A DNA stretch of 64,000 nucleotides from JALZMG01 sp963739975 (GTDB taxonomy: Bacteria; Actinomycetota; Acidimicrobiia; Acidimicrobiales; Ilumatobacteraceae): contig CAVUCK010000018.1 of the NCBI GenBank assembly GCA_963739975.1, forward strand, positions 248,001 through 312,000. The letters are read 5' to 3'. Positions 55,405 through 64,000 of this stretch are shown in pieces. The notes below the pieces were generated by a model, which was given only the letters and a program-made list of their open reading frames with translations, made no database searches and was not told the DNA's origin. The stretch's first letter is position 1; the number at the start of each line of letters is the position of its first letter. The translations under genes and the position numbers were made by a program.

Positions 55405-56577
55405 ATCCTCTCGGTCGGGCGGGTGGTCAGGGCGTGGTCCACGACCGTTGTCCAGGCGCTGCCGGCGTGTGCTGACGAGGTGGCGGCGACGATCGCGGCG
55501 ATCGAATGCAGGCCGTCCTCGGCGGTCGGGACGCTGAGGGCCAGGGGGTCCGGGTCGGTGCCGTCGATCGTGGCCTGGATGACGTCGGCGAGGTCGCGGT
55601 AGATGTTGGCGAAGGCGAAGACGAAGCCCTCGGGGTGGCCGATCGTCACGCGGCTGGCCCGATCGGCCTCCGCCGACAACCCGGCGGCGCCGCGCTCGAG
55701 CACCTGGGTCGGAGCGCCTCGCGGGGTCCAGTGCAGTTGGTTGGGGTGCTCCTGTGACCAGCGCAGGCCGCCCTGCTCGCCGAAGACCTGCAACTGCAGA
55801 CCGTGCGTCCGTCCGATGGCCACACCACTCGCCCACAACCGGCCGACCGCCCCACCGTCCATGCGGAACGCCGTCAGCGAGTCGTCCTCCAGCTGCCGTC
55901 CGGCCACGACGCTGGCGAAGTCCGACGAGACCGCGGTGACGCGCTGGCCGGTGACGTAGCAGGCCATGTGGAGGGCGTGGATGCCGGCGTCGAGCGTCAC
56001 GGCCGAGAAGCCGGCAAGGGCGGGATCGAATCGCCAGCGCACGCGCGGGTTGTCCACGTCGTCGGCCATGAAGCCGCCGGCGAACTCGGCCACGACCACC
56101 CGGATCGCGCCCAGATCACCACGCGCCACCATCGCTCGCATGTGGCGCACGAGCGGGTAGCCCGAGTAGCCGTAGTTCACCGCACACTGCCGACCGGCGC
56201 GAGCGGCGATGGCGACGAGGTCCTGGGCCTCCTCGAGCGTCATCGTCATCGGCTTCTCGCACAGGACGTGGAAGCCGGCCTCGAGGTACGACGTGGCGAT
56301 CTCGAAGTGCGTCACGTTGGGCGTGGCGACCGTGACGAGCTGCGGGCGGTCGCTGCGGTCGCGCTCGGCGGTCAACATCGCTTGCCAGTCGCCGTACGCC
56401 CGATCGGGGTGCAGCCCGAGCGAGCGGCCGTAGGCCCGCGCCTCGGTCGGGGTCGATGTCGAGCGCACCGGCGACGAAGCGGAACCGCCCGTCGAGCGCC
56501 GCCCCGGCGCGGTGGGTGAAGCCGATCTGGCTGCCCTCGCCGCCGCCGATCAGCCCCCAGTTCAGGACGTCCCTCAT
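55401..56577 (-). CDS. Gfo/Idh/MocA oxidoreductase (IolG-like), frame-disrupted at about 56450
   Basis: About 391 residues through one frameshift. The first frame has WGLIGGGEGSQIGFTHRAGA (dinucleotide site) and ALDIDP; the second continues TEARAYGRSLGLHPDRAYGD, VTVATPNVTHFEIATSYLEAGFHVLCEKPMTMTLEEA and DAGIHALHMACYVTG with the catalytic Lys and His. In this operon it probably oxidises inositol or a derivative to the inosose. It differs from short IolG proteins, so the exact substrate is uncertain. Confidence 0.85.
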
Positions 56578-56641
56578 GGGAGCACCTCACCATGGCCGGT
56601 GACGCCGAGCAGGATGGTGACAAGTACTCGGCCATGACGGA

Positions 56642-56688
56642 GAAGACCGTGATGATGATTCGCTCGCTCGAAGACTCGCTCGCTCATT
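56642..56688 (-). repeat. Type C dispersed repeat, copy 3 (overlaps stop of hydroxyacid dehydrogenase)
   Basis: On the minus strand AATGAGCGAGCGAGTC ... CACGGTCTTC, nearly identical to copy 1 at 5036, 51.6 kb away. Its first bases include the stop codon of the gene at 56684-57685, exactly as copy 1 includes the tadC stop. Confidence 0.82.
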
Positions 56689-57685
56689 GAAGCACCTGCG
56701 GGTTGACGACCAGTTCGGGGTCCAGCGTCCCGTCGATGCCGGCGAGGGCGTTGGCGACGGTGGCCAGACCCATGGCGACGAGCGCCTCCTCGGTGAGCGC
56801 CGCCGAGTGGGGGCTGAGCACGATGCGCCGTTCGGCGAGCAATGGCGAGTCGGCGGGGAGCGGCTCGGTCTCGAACGTGTCGAGGCCGGCGCCGTGGAGG
56901 TGCCCGCGGCGGATGCTGGCCAGCAGCGCCTTCTCGTCGACCAGCCCGCCGCGACCGGTGTTGACGACGATGGCGCCGGGCGGCAGCAGGGCCAACTGGC
57001 GGGCGCCGATGAGGTGGCGGGTGGCGTCGGTCAGTGGCACGTGCAAGGTGACGACGTCGGCGTGGCGCAAGCCGTCCTCCAACTCGTCCACCACCTCGAC
57101 CTCGGCGTCGAGCGGCTCGGTCATGTACGGGTCGAAGATCCGCACATGCATCCCGAACGCTCGCGCCCGGTGCGCCACGGCGCGACCGATCCGGCCGTAA
57201 CCGACGACCAGCAACCGGCGTCCCCGCAGCTCGACGCCGGGCCGGCGGGTGCGGACGGCGAAGTCGCCCGCTCGTGTCGCGGCGTCGAGGTCGATCGCGC
57301 CACGTGCTGCGGCGAGCATGAGGAGCATGGTCTGCTCGGCGACCGAGACCGTGTTGGCGTCACCGACGAGCGTCACGGGGATCCCGCGCTGCGTGCACAT
57401 GGCGACCGGGATGCTGTCGTACCCGACGCCATGGCGCGAGATCACCTTCAGCCGCTCCGCCGCGGCGAGCACCGAGGCGGGCAGCACGGCGTCACGGATC
57501 GTGATCGCATCGACGTCCGCGACGTTGGCCAGCAAGTTGGCTTCGGAGGCGTCGGTGACAACGGTGTACGAGACGTCGGGACGGGCGTCGAGCATGGCCA
57601 TCGCCTCGGCGTGGAGCGGCTGGACGACCAGGACCCTGTGCCCGCGCGCTTCGGTGACCGCTCGCACCACGTGGCCGAGCTTCAC
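56684..57685 (-). CDS. D-2-hydroxyacid dehydrogenase
   Basis: 333 residues from GTG 57685 (later starts are possible). VISRHGVGYDSIPV, the NAD site LLVVGYGRIGRAVAHRARAFGMHVRIFDPY, VVTLHVPLTDATRHLIG, VNTGRGGLVDEKAL (Arg) and FETEPLPADSPLL ... LSPHSAALT (Glu/His pair) are all present. It may act on a keto acid from sugar-acid breakdown. First gene of the minus-strand iol block, 106 bases before the Gfo/Idh gene, and divergent from the oxygenase cluster across an 80-base gap. Confidence 0.88.
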   Translation of the reverse strand: MKLGHVVRAVTEARGHRVLVVQPLHAEAMAMLDARPDVSYTVVTDASEANLLANVADVDAITIRDAVLPASVLAAAERLKVISRHGVGYDSIPVAMCTQRGIPVTLVGDANTVSVAEQTMLLMLAAARGAIDLDAATRAGDFAVRTRRPGVELRGRRLLVVGYGRIGRAVAHRARAFGMHVRIFDPYMTEPLDAEVEVVDELEDGLRHADVVTLHVPLTDATRHLIGARQLALLPPGAIVVNTGRGGLVDEKALLASIRRGHLHGAGLDTFETEPLPADSPLLAERRIVLSPHSAALTEEALVAMGLATVANALAGIDGTLDPELVVNPQVLQ

Positions 57686-57765
57686 ACGACCGGGGCGCCG
57701 ATCGCGCCAACAGGGGGCCGAGAACGCGCCCAGAATGCGAAGTGGCAGATCGGAAGGGAGTTGCC

Positions 57766-58992
57766 ATGACCGCCGGCACCAGCGCATCGCTCGCTCGACA
57801 GCACGCTCTCGGGTGGAACGCCGCCGTCCCGCCGAACGGGTTCGCCAACCGGCGGGCGGCGCCGAACGATCAATACGACGACCGGTACAACGACAACCCG
57901 CTCGGGCTCGACACGCCGGTCGGGACTGTCGAGATCGAGACCACGCCCGAGCACCGCAACCTGATCTCGGGCGACCCGCGATGCGCTGGGTGGACACGGG
58001 CCTACGACGATCCCGGCGTCGTGGCACTTCGCCAGCGGCTGACCGAACGCAACGGGATCCCCGGCCTCGAGGTCGTCGCGCCCGACGAGGTCGAACGGGC
58101 GGCCGGACTCTTCCATCGCGATGGCTTCGTCGCCGTGCGCGACGTGGTCGAACCGGCGCTGCTGGATCGGCTGCGCGATGCCGCGGCGGAGATCATCGAG
58201 ACGCTGGTCGCCGCCGATCCCGAGGGAGCCGTCGGCGGCGGGGCGGGCGGGCTGCCACACCGGTACTCCTTCGGTGGCACGTCCGCCAGTCGGCACATGT
58301 TCCATCGCCCGGAGTGGTGCGAGCTGCTCGACATGCCCACGACGACGCCGATCCTCACCGCCATCTTCGGCTCACCGAACTACATCGTCTACGGCAGCGG
58401 CGGCGACCTCGCGCTCCCCGGCGCCATCGAGTACCAGGGCCTGCACTCCGACAACGTGTGGACCGAGCTGCACGACCCCGTCGGCGGCGTCACGATGCGC
58501 GACCTGCCGGTGCCGGCCCTGCATGTCAACTTCCCGCTCGTCGATCTGACGGCGCAGAACGGCCCGATCCGCCAGATCCCCGGGACGCACCGATCGCGGG
58601 CGCCGATCCCACGGCTCGCCGACGAGCCGGAGTGGATGCGGCTGAGCACGGTCTGCCCGCTGCCCGCCGGCTCGGCCATCTTCCGCGACGCCCGCTGCTG
58701 GCACGGCGGCACGCCGAACCTGTCGCGCGAGGTGCGGGCGATGCCCAACGTGGAGTACTTCGCGCCGTGGTTCCGCAGCGAGGCGGTGATCCGGGCGATG
58801 TCGTTCGAACGGTGGCAGACGCTCTCCCCGCACGCCCAGCGGATCAGCCGATACGTCGTCTGCGACCGGGGCGAGGTCGTCGTGGGCGAGGGCTTCAGCC
58901 ATCCGCGCACCGCCGAGCGCGAGCGAGTGCGCGCCGAGCAGCTCGACCGCATGGCCCCGGGTGCCGCCGCGGAGTACCTGCGCAGGGCGTGA
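57766..58992 (+). CDS. Phytanoyl-CoA dioxygenase (PhyH) family Fe(II)/2-oxoglutarate oxygenase 1
   Basis: 408 residues; AAGGGAG five bases before ATG 57766. The jelly-roll part starts at about residue 110 (AAGLFHRDGFVAVRDVVEPALLDRLRDAAAE). The iron ligands are H-S-D in QGLHSDNVW (about residues 227-229) and His in RCWHGGTP (about 313); Arg for 2-oxoglutarate is probably in LSREVRAMP. The N-terminal ~100 residues are an extension. Members hydroxylate lipids, natural products or phosphonates; the substrate here is unknown. Confidence 0.85.
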   Translation: MTAGTSASLARQHALGWNAAVPPNGFANRRAAPNDQYDDRYNDNPLGLDTPVGTVEIETTPEHRNLISGDPRCAGWTRAYDDPGVVALRQRLTERNGIPGLEVVAPDEVERAAGLFHRDGFVAVRDVVEPALLDRLRDAAAEIIETLVAADPEGAVGGGAGGLPHRYSFGGTSASRHMFHRPEWCELLDMPTTTPILTAIFGSPNYIVYGSGGDLALPGAIEYQGLHSDNVWTELHDPVGGVTMRDLPVPALHVNFPLVDLTAQNGPIRQIPGTHRSRAPIPRLADEPEWMRLSTVCPLPAGSAIFRDARCWHGGTPNLSREVRAMPNVEYFAPWFRSEAVIRAMSFERWQTLSPHAQRISRYVVCDRGEVVVGEGFSHPRTAERERVRAEQLDRMAPGAAAEYLRRA

Positions 58993-59004
58993 AAGGACAC
59001 GGAA

Positions 59005-59802
59005 GTGATCACGATCATCAATGGCGGCACGCAGGGGCTCGGCGAGGCCGTCGCCCGCAAGCTCAGTGAGGCCGGCGCGACCGGACTCGTGATCGCCGGG
59101 CGCTCACGTGACCTCGGTGAGGCGCTGGCCGGTGAGCTCGCCGAGCAGGGCACTCCGACGATCTTCGTTCCCGCCGACATCGGGGACCCGGCCGCGCCGG
59201 AGGCGATCGTCGAGGCAGCTGGCGAGCGCTTCGGTCGCGTGGATGGGTTGGTCAACGTCGCGGCGATGACCACCAGGGCCAGCCTGTTCAAGGACACGCC
59301 CGAGCACTTCGACCGGATGATGGCGCACAACGTCCGCGCCCCCTACTTCCTCATCCAGGCGGCGGCCCGGCTGATGATCGCCAACGGGACCGGCGGGTCG
59401 ATCGTCAACGTCGGGTCGACATCGGGGCACGGGGGGCAGAGCAAGATCAGCGCCTACTCGATCTCCAAGGGCGCGCTGCTGACCATGACGCGGAACTTGG
59501 CGTTCGCCCTCATGCGTCACGGGATCCGGGTCAACCAGGTCAACCCCGGGTGGATGGAGACCGCCTCCGAGCACCGCACGCAGATGGAACAGGACGGGGC
59601 ACCGGAGAACTGGCTCGAGCTCGCCGCGCCGACCCGGCCGCTCGGTCGACTGGTCCAGCCATGGGAGGTGGCCAACGCGATCGCCTTCTGCCTGTCGCCG
59701 GAGTCGGGGGTGCTGACCGGCAACGTGATCGACGTCGACCAATCGGTGCAGGGCGCCGGCGACCCCCCGATCCCCGACATCAGCGGCACCGCCGCCCCCT
59801 AG
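59005..59802 (+). CDS. Short-chain dehydrogenase/reductase
   Basis: 265 residues from GTG 59005, 12 bases after the oxygenase. The nucleotide site is GGTQGLGEAVA (a GGTQGLG variant of TGxxxGxG), NVAAMTT stands for NNAG, Ser at about 138 (VGSTSGHGG) and Y-S-I-S-K at about 151-155 form the catalytic set, and NPGWMET follows. It probably oxidises or reduces a hydroxyl made or freed by the oxygenases, or a cyclitol alcohol (inference). Confidence 0.9.
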   Translation: MITIINGGTQGLGEAVARKLSEAGATGLVIAGRSRDLGEALAGELAEQGTPTIFVPADIGDPAAPEAIVEAAGERFGRVDGLVNVAAMTTRASLFKDTPEHFDRMMAHNVRAPYFLIQAAARLMIANGTGGSIVNVGSTSGHGGQSKISAYSISKGALLTMTRNLAFALMRHGIRVNQVNPGWMETASEHRTQMEQDGAPENWLELAAPTRPLGRLVQPWEVANAIAFCLSPESGVLTGNVIDVDQSVQGAGDPPIPDISGTAAP

Positions 59803-59834
59803 CACCAGGAGCGATCGGCGTGTCGTCGAGCCCG

Positions 59835-60340
59835 TCAGGGCTTGATGGTGACGGCCTTGCTGCCGTTGGTCCCGTCGCTGCGGGGGAAGAGGTCATCCAT
59901 CTCCACGGTGGCGTGGACGCGGGCGTTGAGCGTGGCCGTGCCATCCCCCTCGCCGTGGTAGTCGAGCTCCAGCTCGAACTGCTCGCCGACGTCGAGCGTC
60001 GAGTTCGGCTCGAAGCTGCCGGTGTCGGCGAAGAAGATGAACATCGCCGTAACCGGCGTGTTCGACGGCAGTCGGGGAGCGCTTGCGTCGTTCGTCGCCC
60101 GGGGGAAGAGGATCGCCGAACCGGGTGGGAACAGCGCGAGCACCGAGCCGTTCGTGCTCGTGACGTGAGACGATGTCGCGCAAGCGGACACCCGTCGGAG
60201 CGGCGGCGTTCGTGACGCGCACGGTGTACTTCCCGTCGTTGCCCTCCCGAACGTTGCGGGTGACGCCGTCGACCTCGACCTCGACCTCGTCGTCGATGTA
60301 GGCGGACGTGGCGGCGGTGATCGCCCAGGGTGATGGTCAT
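59835..60340 (-). CDS. Hypothetical acidic beta-rich protein, two frameshifts
   Basis: About 168 residues through shifts near 60322 and 60172. ATG 60340 (GGAGAAC before it) gives MTITL, then ITAATSAYIDDEVEVEVDGVTRNVREGNDGKYTVRVTNAAAPTG in a second frame and NGSVLALFPPGSAILFPRATNDASAPRLPSNTPVTAMFIFF with LDVGEQFELELDYHGEGDGTATLNARV in a third. It has no signal peptide or Cys. The alternating pattern suggests a beta sandwich. Opposite in direction to its neighbours; function unknown. Confidence 0.55.
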
Positions 60341-60469
60341 CGTGTTCTCCTCGTGTGGTCGTGTTTCGGATGACCTGTGAACCATGAACGGCGGGCGTTC
60401 GCCGGGCGCTAGCGATCGGGGTGGTGGCAGGATTCCCCCCAGTTCGGCGGGTGCCTACGATCATCCGCG

Positions 60470-61643
60470 GTGATCACGACCGAACCGTCGCCGTGGTTCG
60501 TCGACGGTGACTACGACGTCGACGAGTTCCGTCGGCTGGTCTCGTCGGTGACCGACCCGGCGCGAGTGCCGCATGCCGATCGCCGTCGAGCGCAACCTGC
60601 CGATCTACGACGGCGCCGCCCTGGGCGAGATCAACCGCCACCCGGCCCGCCGCCGCGTGCTGCTCGGCGAGCTGGCCTGGGTGCTCGGCGACGGCCCCGG
60701 CGCCTTCGCCATCAAGGGCGGGCTCGACCAGCAGCACAACCGGCTCGACGACGCGACGGACATCTTCCAGGCGATCATCGCCGAGCAGCACGCTGCAGGG
60801 CGCGCCGTCGGTGATCACTTCGCCACGCCCGGTTCCAACGACCGCGTGTGGAACTCCCACGAGAAGCTCGCCGCCGCTGACGCGGGGGTGTTCGTCGCGT
60901 ACTACTCGGCCGATGCGATCGCCATCGGCTGCGAGGCATGGCTCGGGCCGCACTACCAGATCACCGGCCAGGTCAACCGCGTCAACCCCGGCGGCACCGC
61001 CCAGTCCCCGCACCGCGACTACCACGTCGGCTTCTACGAGCCCGACCAGATGGACCGCTTCCCGCGCCACGTCCACCTGATGTCACAGGGATTGACGTTG
61101 CAGAGTGCCGTCGCCCACACCGACATGTCGCTGGAGTCGGGGCCGACGATGCTGCTGCCATTCTCGCAGCGCTGCCATGCCGGGTTCATCGCCGCCCTGC
61201 GCCCCGACTTCCAGGCCGTCTTCCACGAGTTCAAGGTGCAGCTGCCCCTGACGAAGGGCGACGTCGTGTTCTTCAACCCCGCGCTGATGCACGGCGCCGG
61301 CGCCAACGCCACCGCCGACTTCCAGCGCATCAACAACCTGCTCCAGGTGTCGTCGGCGTTCGGCCGGACGATGGAGACGATGAACACCGACCTCACGACG
61401 CTGGCCGCCTATCCGCACCTGCTGGCGATCGACGACGAGCGCACCCGCGAGAACGTCATCGCTGCGGCCTGCGAGGGCTACGCCTTCCCGACCAACCTGG
61501 ACGAGGACCCGCCCGTTGGCGGACTGGCCCCGGCGAGCCCGGCCGACACGGTGCGAGGGGCGGTCGCCGAGCGCTGGCCGATCGAGCGCCTGCGCAAGGA
61601 GCTGGAGGCGCACAGGACCCGCCGGCGAGGGCTCGAGGGCTGA
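60470..61643 (+). CDS. PhyH-family Fe(II)/2-oxoglutarate oxygenase 2, frame-disrupted at about 60572
   Basis: About 391 residues through one frameshift: the first frame gives PSPWFVDGDYDVDEFRRLVSSVTDPARVPHA, the second resumes IAVERNLPIYDGAALGEINRHPARRRVLLGELAWVL. Iron ligands are H-R-D in SPHRDYHVGFY (about residue 181) and His in ALMHGAGANAT (about 273), with RINNLLQVS following as the likely oxoglutarate contact. It differs clearly from the other two oxygenases, so the three are not recent duplicates. Confidence 0.8.
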
Positions 61644-61646
61644 ACC

Positions 61647-62588
61647 GTGACCTCGACGGCGCTGTCGATCGAGCCTGGTGAGGTCCTCGCCAGGCTCGAC
61701 GCCGACGGGTACGTCGTGGTCGAAGACGTGATCCCCCGCTCCATGGTGCGTGACCTCAAGGCTCGAGTCGAGGACCGGCTCGCCAGCGAGCGGGCCGCCC
61801 CGCTCGACCCCGGCCCGAGCGTGGTCTCGGTCGACCAGGTGGCCGATCTGGACAGCCGCTACTTCCGCACCGCCGACGACGAGGCCGAGCGCCTGAAGAA
61901 CCGCATCCGCCGCCGCCAGGCCGACGAGTTCGACACGCCATGGCCGGTGCCTGCCGACGACGTGTGCATCAGCTTCATCCACATCCCGACGCTGTTCGAC
62001 GAGGGTCGCTCGCAGCGCATCTTCAACCTGATCAACAAGGATGTCGCGTTCGCGCCGCTCGTCGAGCACCCGCTCGTGCTGTCAGTGCTCGAAGCCGAGC
62101 TCGGGCGAGACCTGATCGTGCTCGACATGAGCGTCAACCACGTCGGGGCCGGCACCGACGTCCCTGGCGTGTGGCACATCGACTCACCGCTGACCCAGAT
62201 CCCTGAGCCGCTGCCCAACTTCACGCTGAGCATCCAGACCGTCTGGATGCTCGACGACTTCACGGTGGCCAACGGCGCGACGCACGTCGTCAGCGGGAGC
62301 AACCACACGCAGCGCAAGCCGCCAGCCAGCCGTGATCCGCTCGACGGCGAGGTCGTGCTCGAAGGGCCCGCCGGCTCCGTTGCGTTCTGGTTGTCGCAGA
62401 CCTGGCACCGCCACGGCGCCAACGTCACCGAGCACCCGCGCACCGGGCTGATCGTCCAGTACGGCCGCTCGTGGATCAAGCCGTTCGCCGATCTGCGCAC
62501 CCCGATCGACGAGACCCAGGCGGCCGTCTTCTCGCCGCGACTGCGCTACCTGCTCGGGTGCAACGCCAGCGCGCCCGTGCGCGGCTGA
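61647..62588 (+). CDS. PhyH-family Fe(II)/2-oxoglutarate oxygenase 3
   Basis: 313 residues from GTG 61647, 3 bases after oxygenase 2. LDADGYVVVEDVIPRSMVRDLKARVEDRL opens the domain; iron ligands are H-I-D in VWHIDSPLT (about residue 176) and His in TWHRHGANVTEHPRTGLIVQYGRSWIKPF (about 253), with R of HPRTGL for 2-oxoglutarate. It has the compact length usual for PhyH oxygenases. Close spacing shows co-transcription with oxygenase 2 and the isomerase. Confidence 0.87.
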   Translation: MTSTALSIEPGEVLARLDADGYVVVEDVIPRSMVRDLKARVEDRLASERAAPLDPGPSVVSVDQVADLDSRYFRTADDEAERLKNRIRRRQADEFDTPWPVPADDVCISFIHIPTLFDEGRSQRIFNLINKDVAFAPLVEHPLVLSVLEAELGRDLIVLDMSVNHVGAGTDVPGVWHIDSPLTQIPEPLPNFTLSIQTVWMLDDFTVANGATHVVSGSNHTQRKPPASRDPLDGEVVLEGPAGSVAFWLSQTWHRHGANVTEHPRTGLIVQYGRSWIKPFADLRTPIDETQAAVFSPRLRYLLGCNASAPVRG

Positions 62589-62611
62589 TCAGCGAGCGGC
62601 CGCATGACGCG

Positions 62612-63550
62612 ATGACGACCTCGACCGCCACCGTCACGCTGGCCGCCAGCCCTGTCGCATGGGGCGTCGACTTCGCCGATGCCCCGACCAACCCGCCGTG
62701 GGAGCACGTGCTCGACGACATCGCCGCGTCGGGTGTCGGGGCGCTCGAGCTCGGTCCGGTCGGCTACCTGCCGGAGGACCCCGCCACCCTGCAACACGCC
62801 CTGACGAGCCGCGGCCTGGCGTCCGTCGGATCGTTTCTGTTCGACGACCTCCACGACCCGGCGCAACGTGACCGGCTGCACCTCCTCGCCGAGCGGGTCG
62901 GCGCGTTCGTCGCCGCCGCCGGCGCCGGTCGTGGCGACGGTGTGTTCGTGATCATCGACAAGCCCGATGCGATCCGCGTCGCCACCGCAGGTCGCTCAGC
63001 GGCCGCGCCGCGGCTCGACGACGAGCAGTGGGCGCAGTTGGTCGAGCGGTTCGACGAGCTCGCGGCGATCGCTCGGCGCCACGGGGCACGACCGGTCGCC
63101 CACCCGCACGCCGGGGGGTACGTCGAGTTCGCCGACGAGATCGAGCGCCTCGTCGCCGAGACCGACCTCGACCTGTGCCTCGACACGGGCCACCTCGCCT
63201 ACGCCGGGCTCGACCCGGCCGAATCGATCCAGCGGTATGGCGAACGGCTCGGGCACGTCCACTTCAAGGACGTCCGGCCGGAGGTGCTCGCCCGCGTCGA
63301 TGCGGAGCGCCTGACGTTCTGGGAGGCCATCGAAGCGGGCATCTTCTGCCCGCTCGGCGAAGGCGTGGTCGACATCGACGCGGTCGCCGCCGCCCTCGAT
63401 GCCGTTGCCTACACCGGGTACGCCACGATCGAGCAGGACCGCATCGCCGGGACCGGTGCGCCGCTCGACGACCTGGCCCGGAGCGTGGCGGTGATCGATG
63501 CGGCTTGGTCCGATCGCCGAGCTGCGCCGCGGAGCAGTGATGGGCGCTGA
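62612..63550 (+). CDS. Sugar isomerase/epimerase, IolE-like, paralogue 2
   Basis: 312 residues from ATG 62612. SPVAWGVDFADAPTNPPWEHVLDDIAASGVGALELGPVGYLPEDP is the IolE-type N-terminus with W-G-V and NPPW; ligands lie in HPHAGGYVEFADEIERL, LDLCLDTGHLAYAGLDP, VHFKDVRPEVL and YATIEQD. It is a paralogue of the protein at 52203, placed in the divergent cluster. It may dehydrate or epimerise a keto-cyclitol released after oxygenase action (inference). Confidence 0.85.
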   Translation: MTTSTATVTLAASPVAWGVDFADAPTNPPWEHVLDDIAASGVGALELGPVGYLPEDPATLQHALTSRGLASVGSFLFDDLHDPAQRDRLHLLAERVGAFVAAAGAGRGDGVFVIIDKPDAIRVATAGRSAAAPRLDDEQWAQLVERFDELAAIARRHGARPVAHPHAGGYVEFADEIERLVAETDLDLCLDTGHLAYAGLDPAESIQRYGERLGHVHFKDVRPEVLARVDAERLTFWEAIEAGIFCPLGEGVVDIDAVAAALDAVAYTGYATIEQDRIAGTGAPLDDLARSVAVIDAAWSDRRAAPRSSDGR

Positions 63551-64000
63551 CACGGTGCGCATCGGCATCGTCGGATCGGGGTTCATCGCCGGCGTGCACA
63601 GCGCCGCCTACCGATGCGTCGCCGGCACGTACACCGAGGCGCCTCGTGACGTGCAACTGCGCGCCGCCGCCGACGTCGACGGCGCACGTGCCGACGCCCT
63701 GGCCGGCGCCTGGGGCTGGCAGCGCAGCCACACCGACTGGCGGGAGATCACGCGTGCCGACGACATCGACGTCGTCGCCATCTGCGTCCCCAACCTGCTC
63801 CACGCCGAGGTGGCCTGCGACGCGCTGGCCAACGGCAAGCACGTCATCTGCGAGAAGCCGATCGCCACCACGTCCGAGGAGGCACGGCGGATGGTCGCCG
63901 CCGCTGCGGGCGCCGGGCTCGTCAACCAGGTCTGCTTCTACTACCGCGTGTGGCCGGCGATCAGCTGGGCCAGGCAACTGATCGACGCTGGCGAGCTGGG
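63540..64000 (+). CDS. Gfo/Idh/MocA oxidoreductase, 5' part only
   Basis: The frame from ATG 63540 (or GTG 63537) is open to the window end, about 153 residues. RIGIVGSGFIAGVHSAAYR is the NAD(P) site, VVAICVPNLLHAEVACDALANGKHVICEKPIATTSEEARRMV carries the E-K-P motif with the catalytic Lys. It overlaps the isomerase gene by 11 bases. The cluster clearly continues beyond the window. Confidence 0.85.
   Translation, partial: MGADTVRIGIVGSGFIAGVHSAAYRCVAGTYTEAPRDVQLRAAADVDGARADALAGAWGWQRSHTDWREITRADDIDVVAICVPNLLHAEVACDALANGKHVICEKPIATTSEEARRMVAAAAGAGLVNQVCFYYRVWPAISWARQLIDAGEL

Noticed and set aside
45326..57685. Calling the ABC transporter a ribose or fructose importer
   Set aside because: The folds are shared by several sugars, but the genes overlap iolC and lie inside the iol block, so a cyclitol is the more likely substrate; not proven.

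Overview
The window is high-GC DNA from an actinobacterium, most likely from the Acidimicrobiia (Ilumatobacter/Iamia type). Pointers are very dense GTG starts with 4-base stop/start overlaps, a Tad pilus operon ending in a LysM/BTAD protein, clpC, radA and disA close together, an F420-type luciferase-like oxidoreductase, a deazaflavin nitroreductase and a mycothiol-type DinB protein. The class-level placement is an inference. No rRNA, tRNA, CRISPR array, phage or insertion sequence was found.

Layout. (1) 1-9715, plus strand: Tad/Flp pilus operon (prepilin peptidase, SAF protein, CpaE-like ATPase, CpaF, TadB, TadC, small Flp-like protein, three TadE/TadG-type pseudopilins, LysM-BTAD protein). 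(2) 9777-18967, minus strand: FAD oxidoreductase, disA, DinB-type protein, radA, LppM-type lipoprotein, luciferase-like oxidoreductase, clpC. (3) 19270-25390, plus strand: an unrecognised polytopic membrane protein, an ECF sigma factor with its partner membrane protein, and xylA-xylB. (4) 25523-40799: a stress-type island with a nitroreductase, a truncated GH15 relic, an alpha/beta hydrolase, a five-gene minus operon (DUF7144, CYTH-like, P-type ATPase, PPK2, SHOCT protein), an HD-domain protein, a MalT/LuxR-type regulator, two divergent DUF6325-SHOCT modules, an MFS exporter and small membrane proteins. (5) 41021-45280, minus: SPFH protein with partner, DUF899 protein, ABM monooxygenase. (6) 45326-57685, minus: myo-inositol-type catabolic and uptake cluster (iolB, Cgl0159-like aldolase, iolC, sugar ABC transporter, IolE-like, iolD, Gfo/Idh/MocA, D-2-hydroxyacid dehydrogenase). 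(7) 57766-64000, plus: a divergent cluster of three phytanoyl-CoA-dioxygenase-like Fe(II)/2-oxoglutarate oxygenases, an SDR, a second IolE-like protein and a second Gfo/Idh/MocA dehydrogenase cut by the window end.

Three signals stand out. In the stress island, five copies of a 31-bp motif, CCACCC-N6-GGGTGG-N7-CCACCC (last half-site CCACCT or CCACTC in two), each lie 27-94 bp before a different transcription unit and point toward it, which looks like an uncharacterised regulon. Several families of hairpin repeats sit at or just after stop codons: five copies of a 70-bp element, three of a 57-bp element and three of a 48-bp element. The divergent iol and oxygenase clusters suggest a pathway for modified cyclitols or sugars.

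Caution: at least a dozen apparent single-base frameshifts interrupt otherwise well-conserved genes (LysM-BTAD, DUF7144, LuxR regulator, minus-strand DUF6325, ABC permease, Gfo/Idh, second oxygenase and others). An indel-prone consensus sequence is the simplest explanation, so these genes are annotated as frame-disrupted CDSs rather than true pseudogenes.
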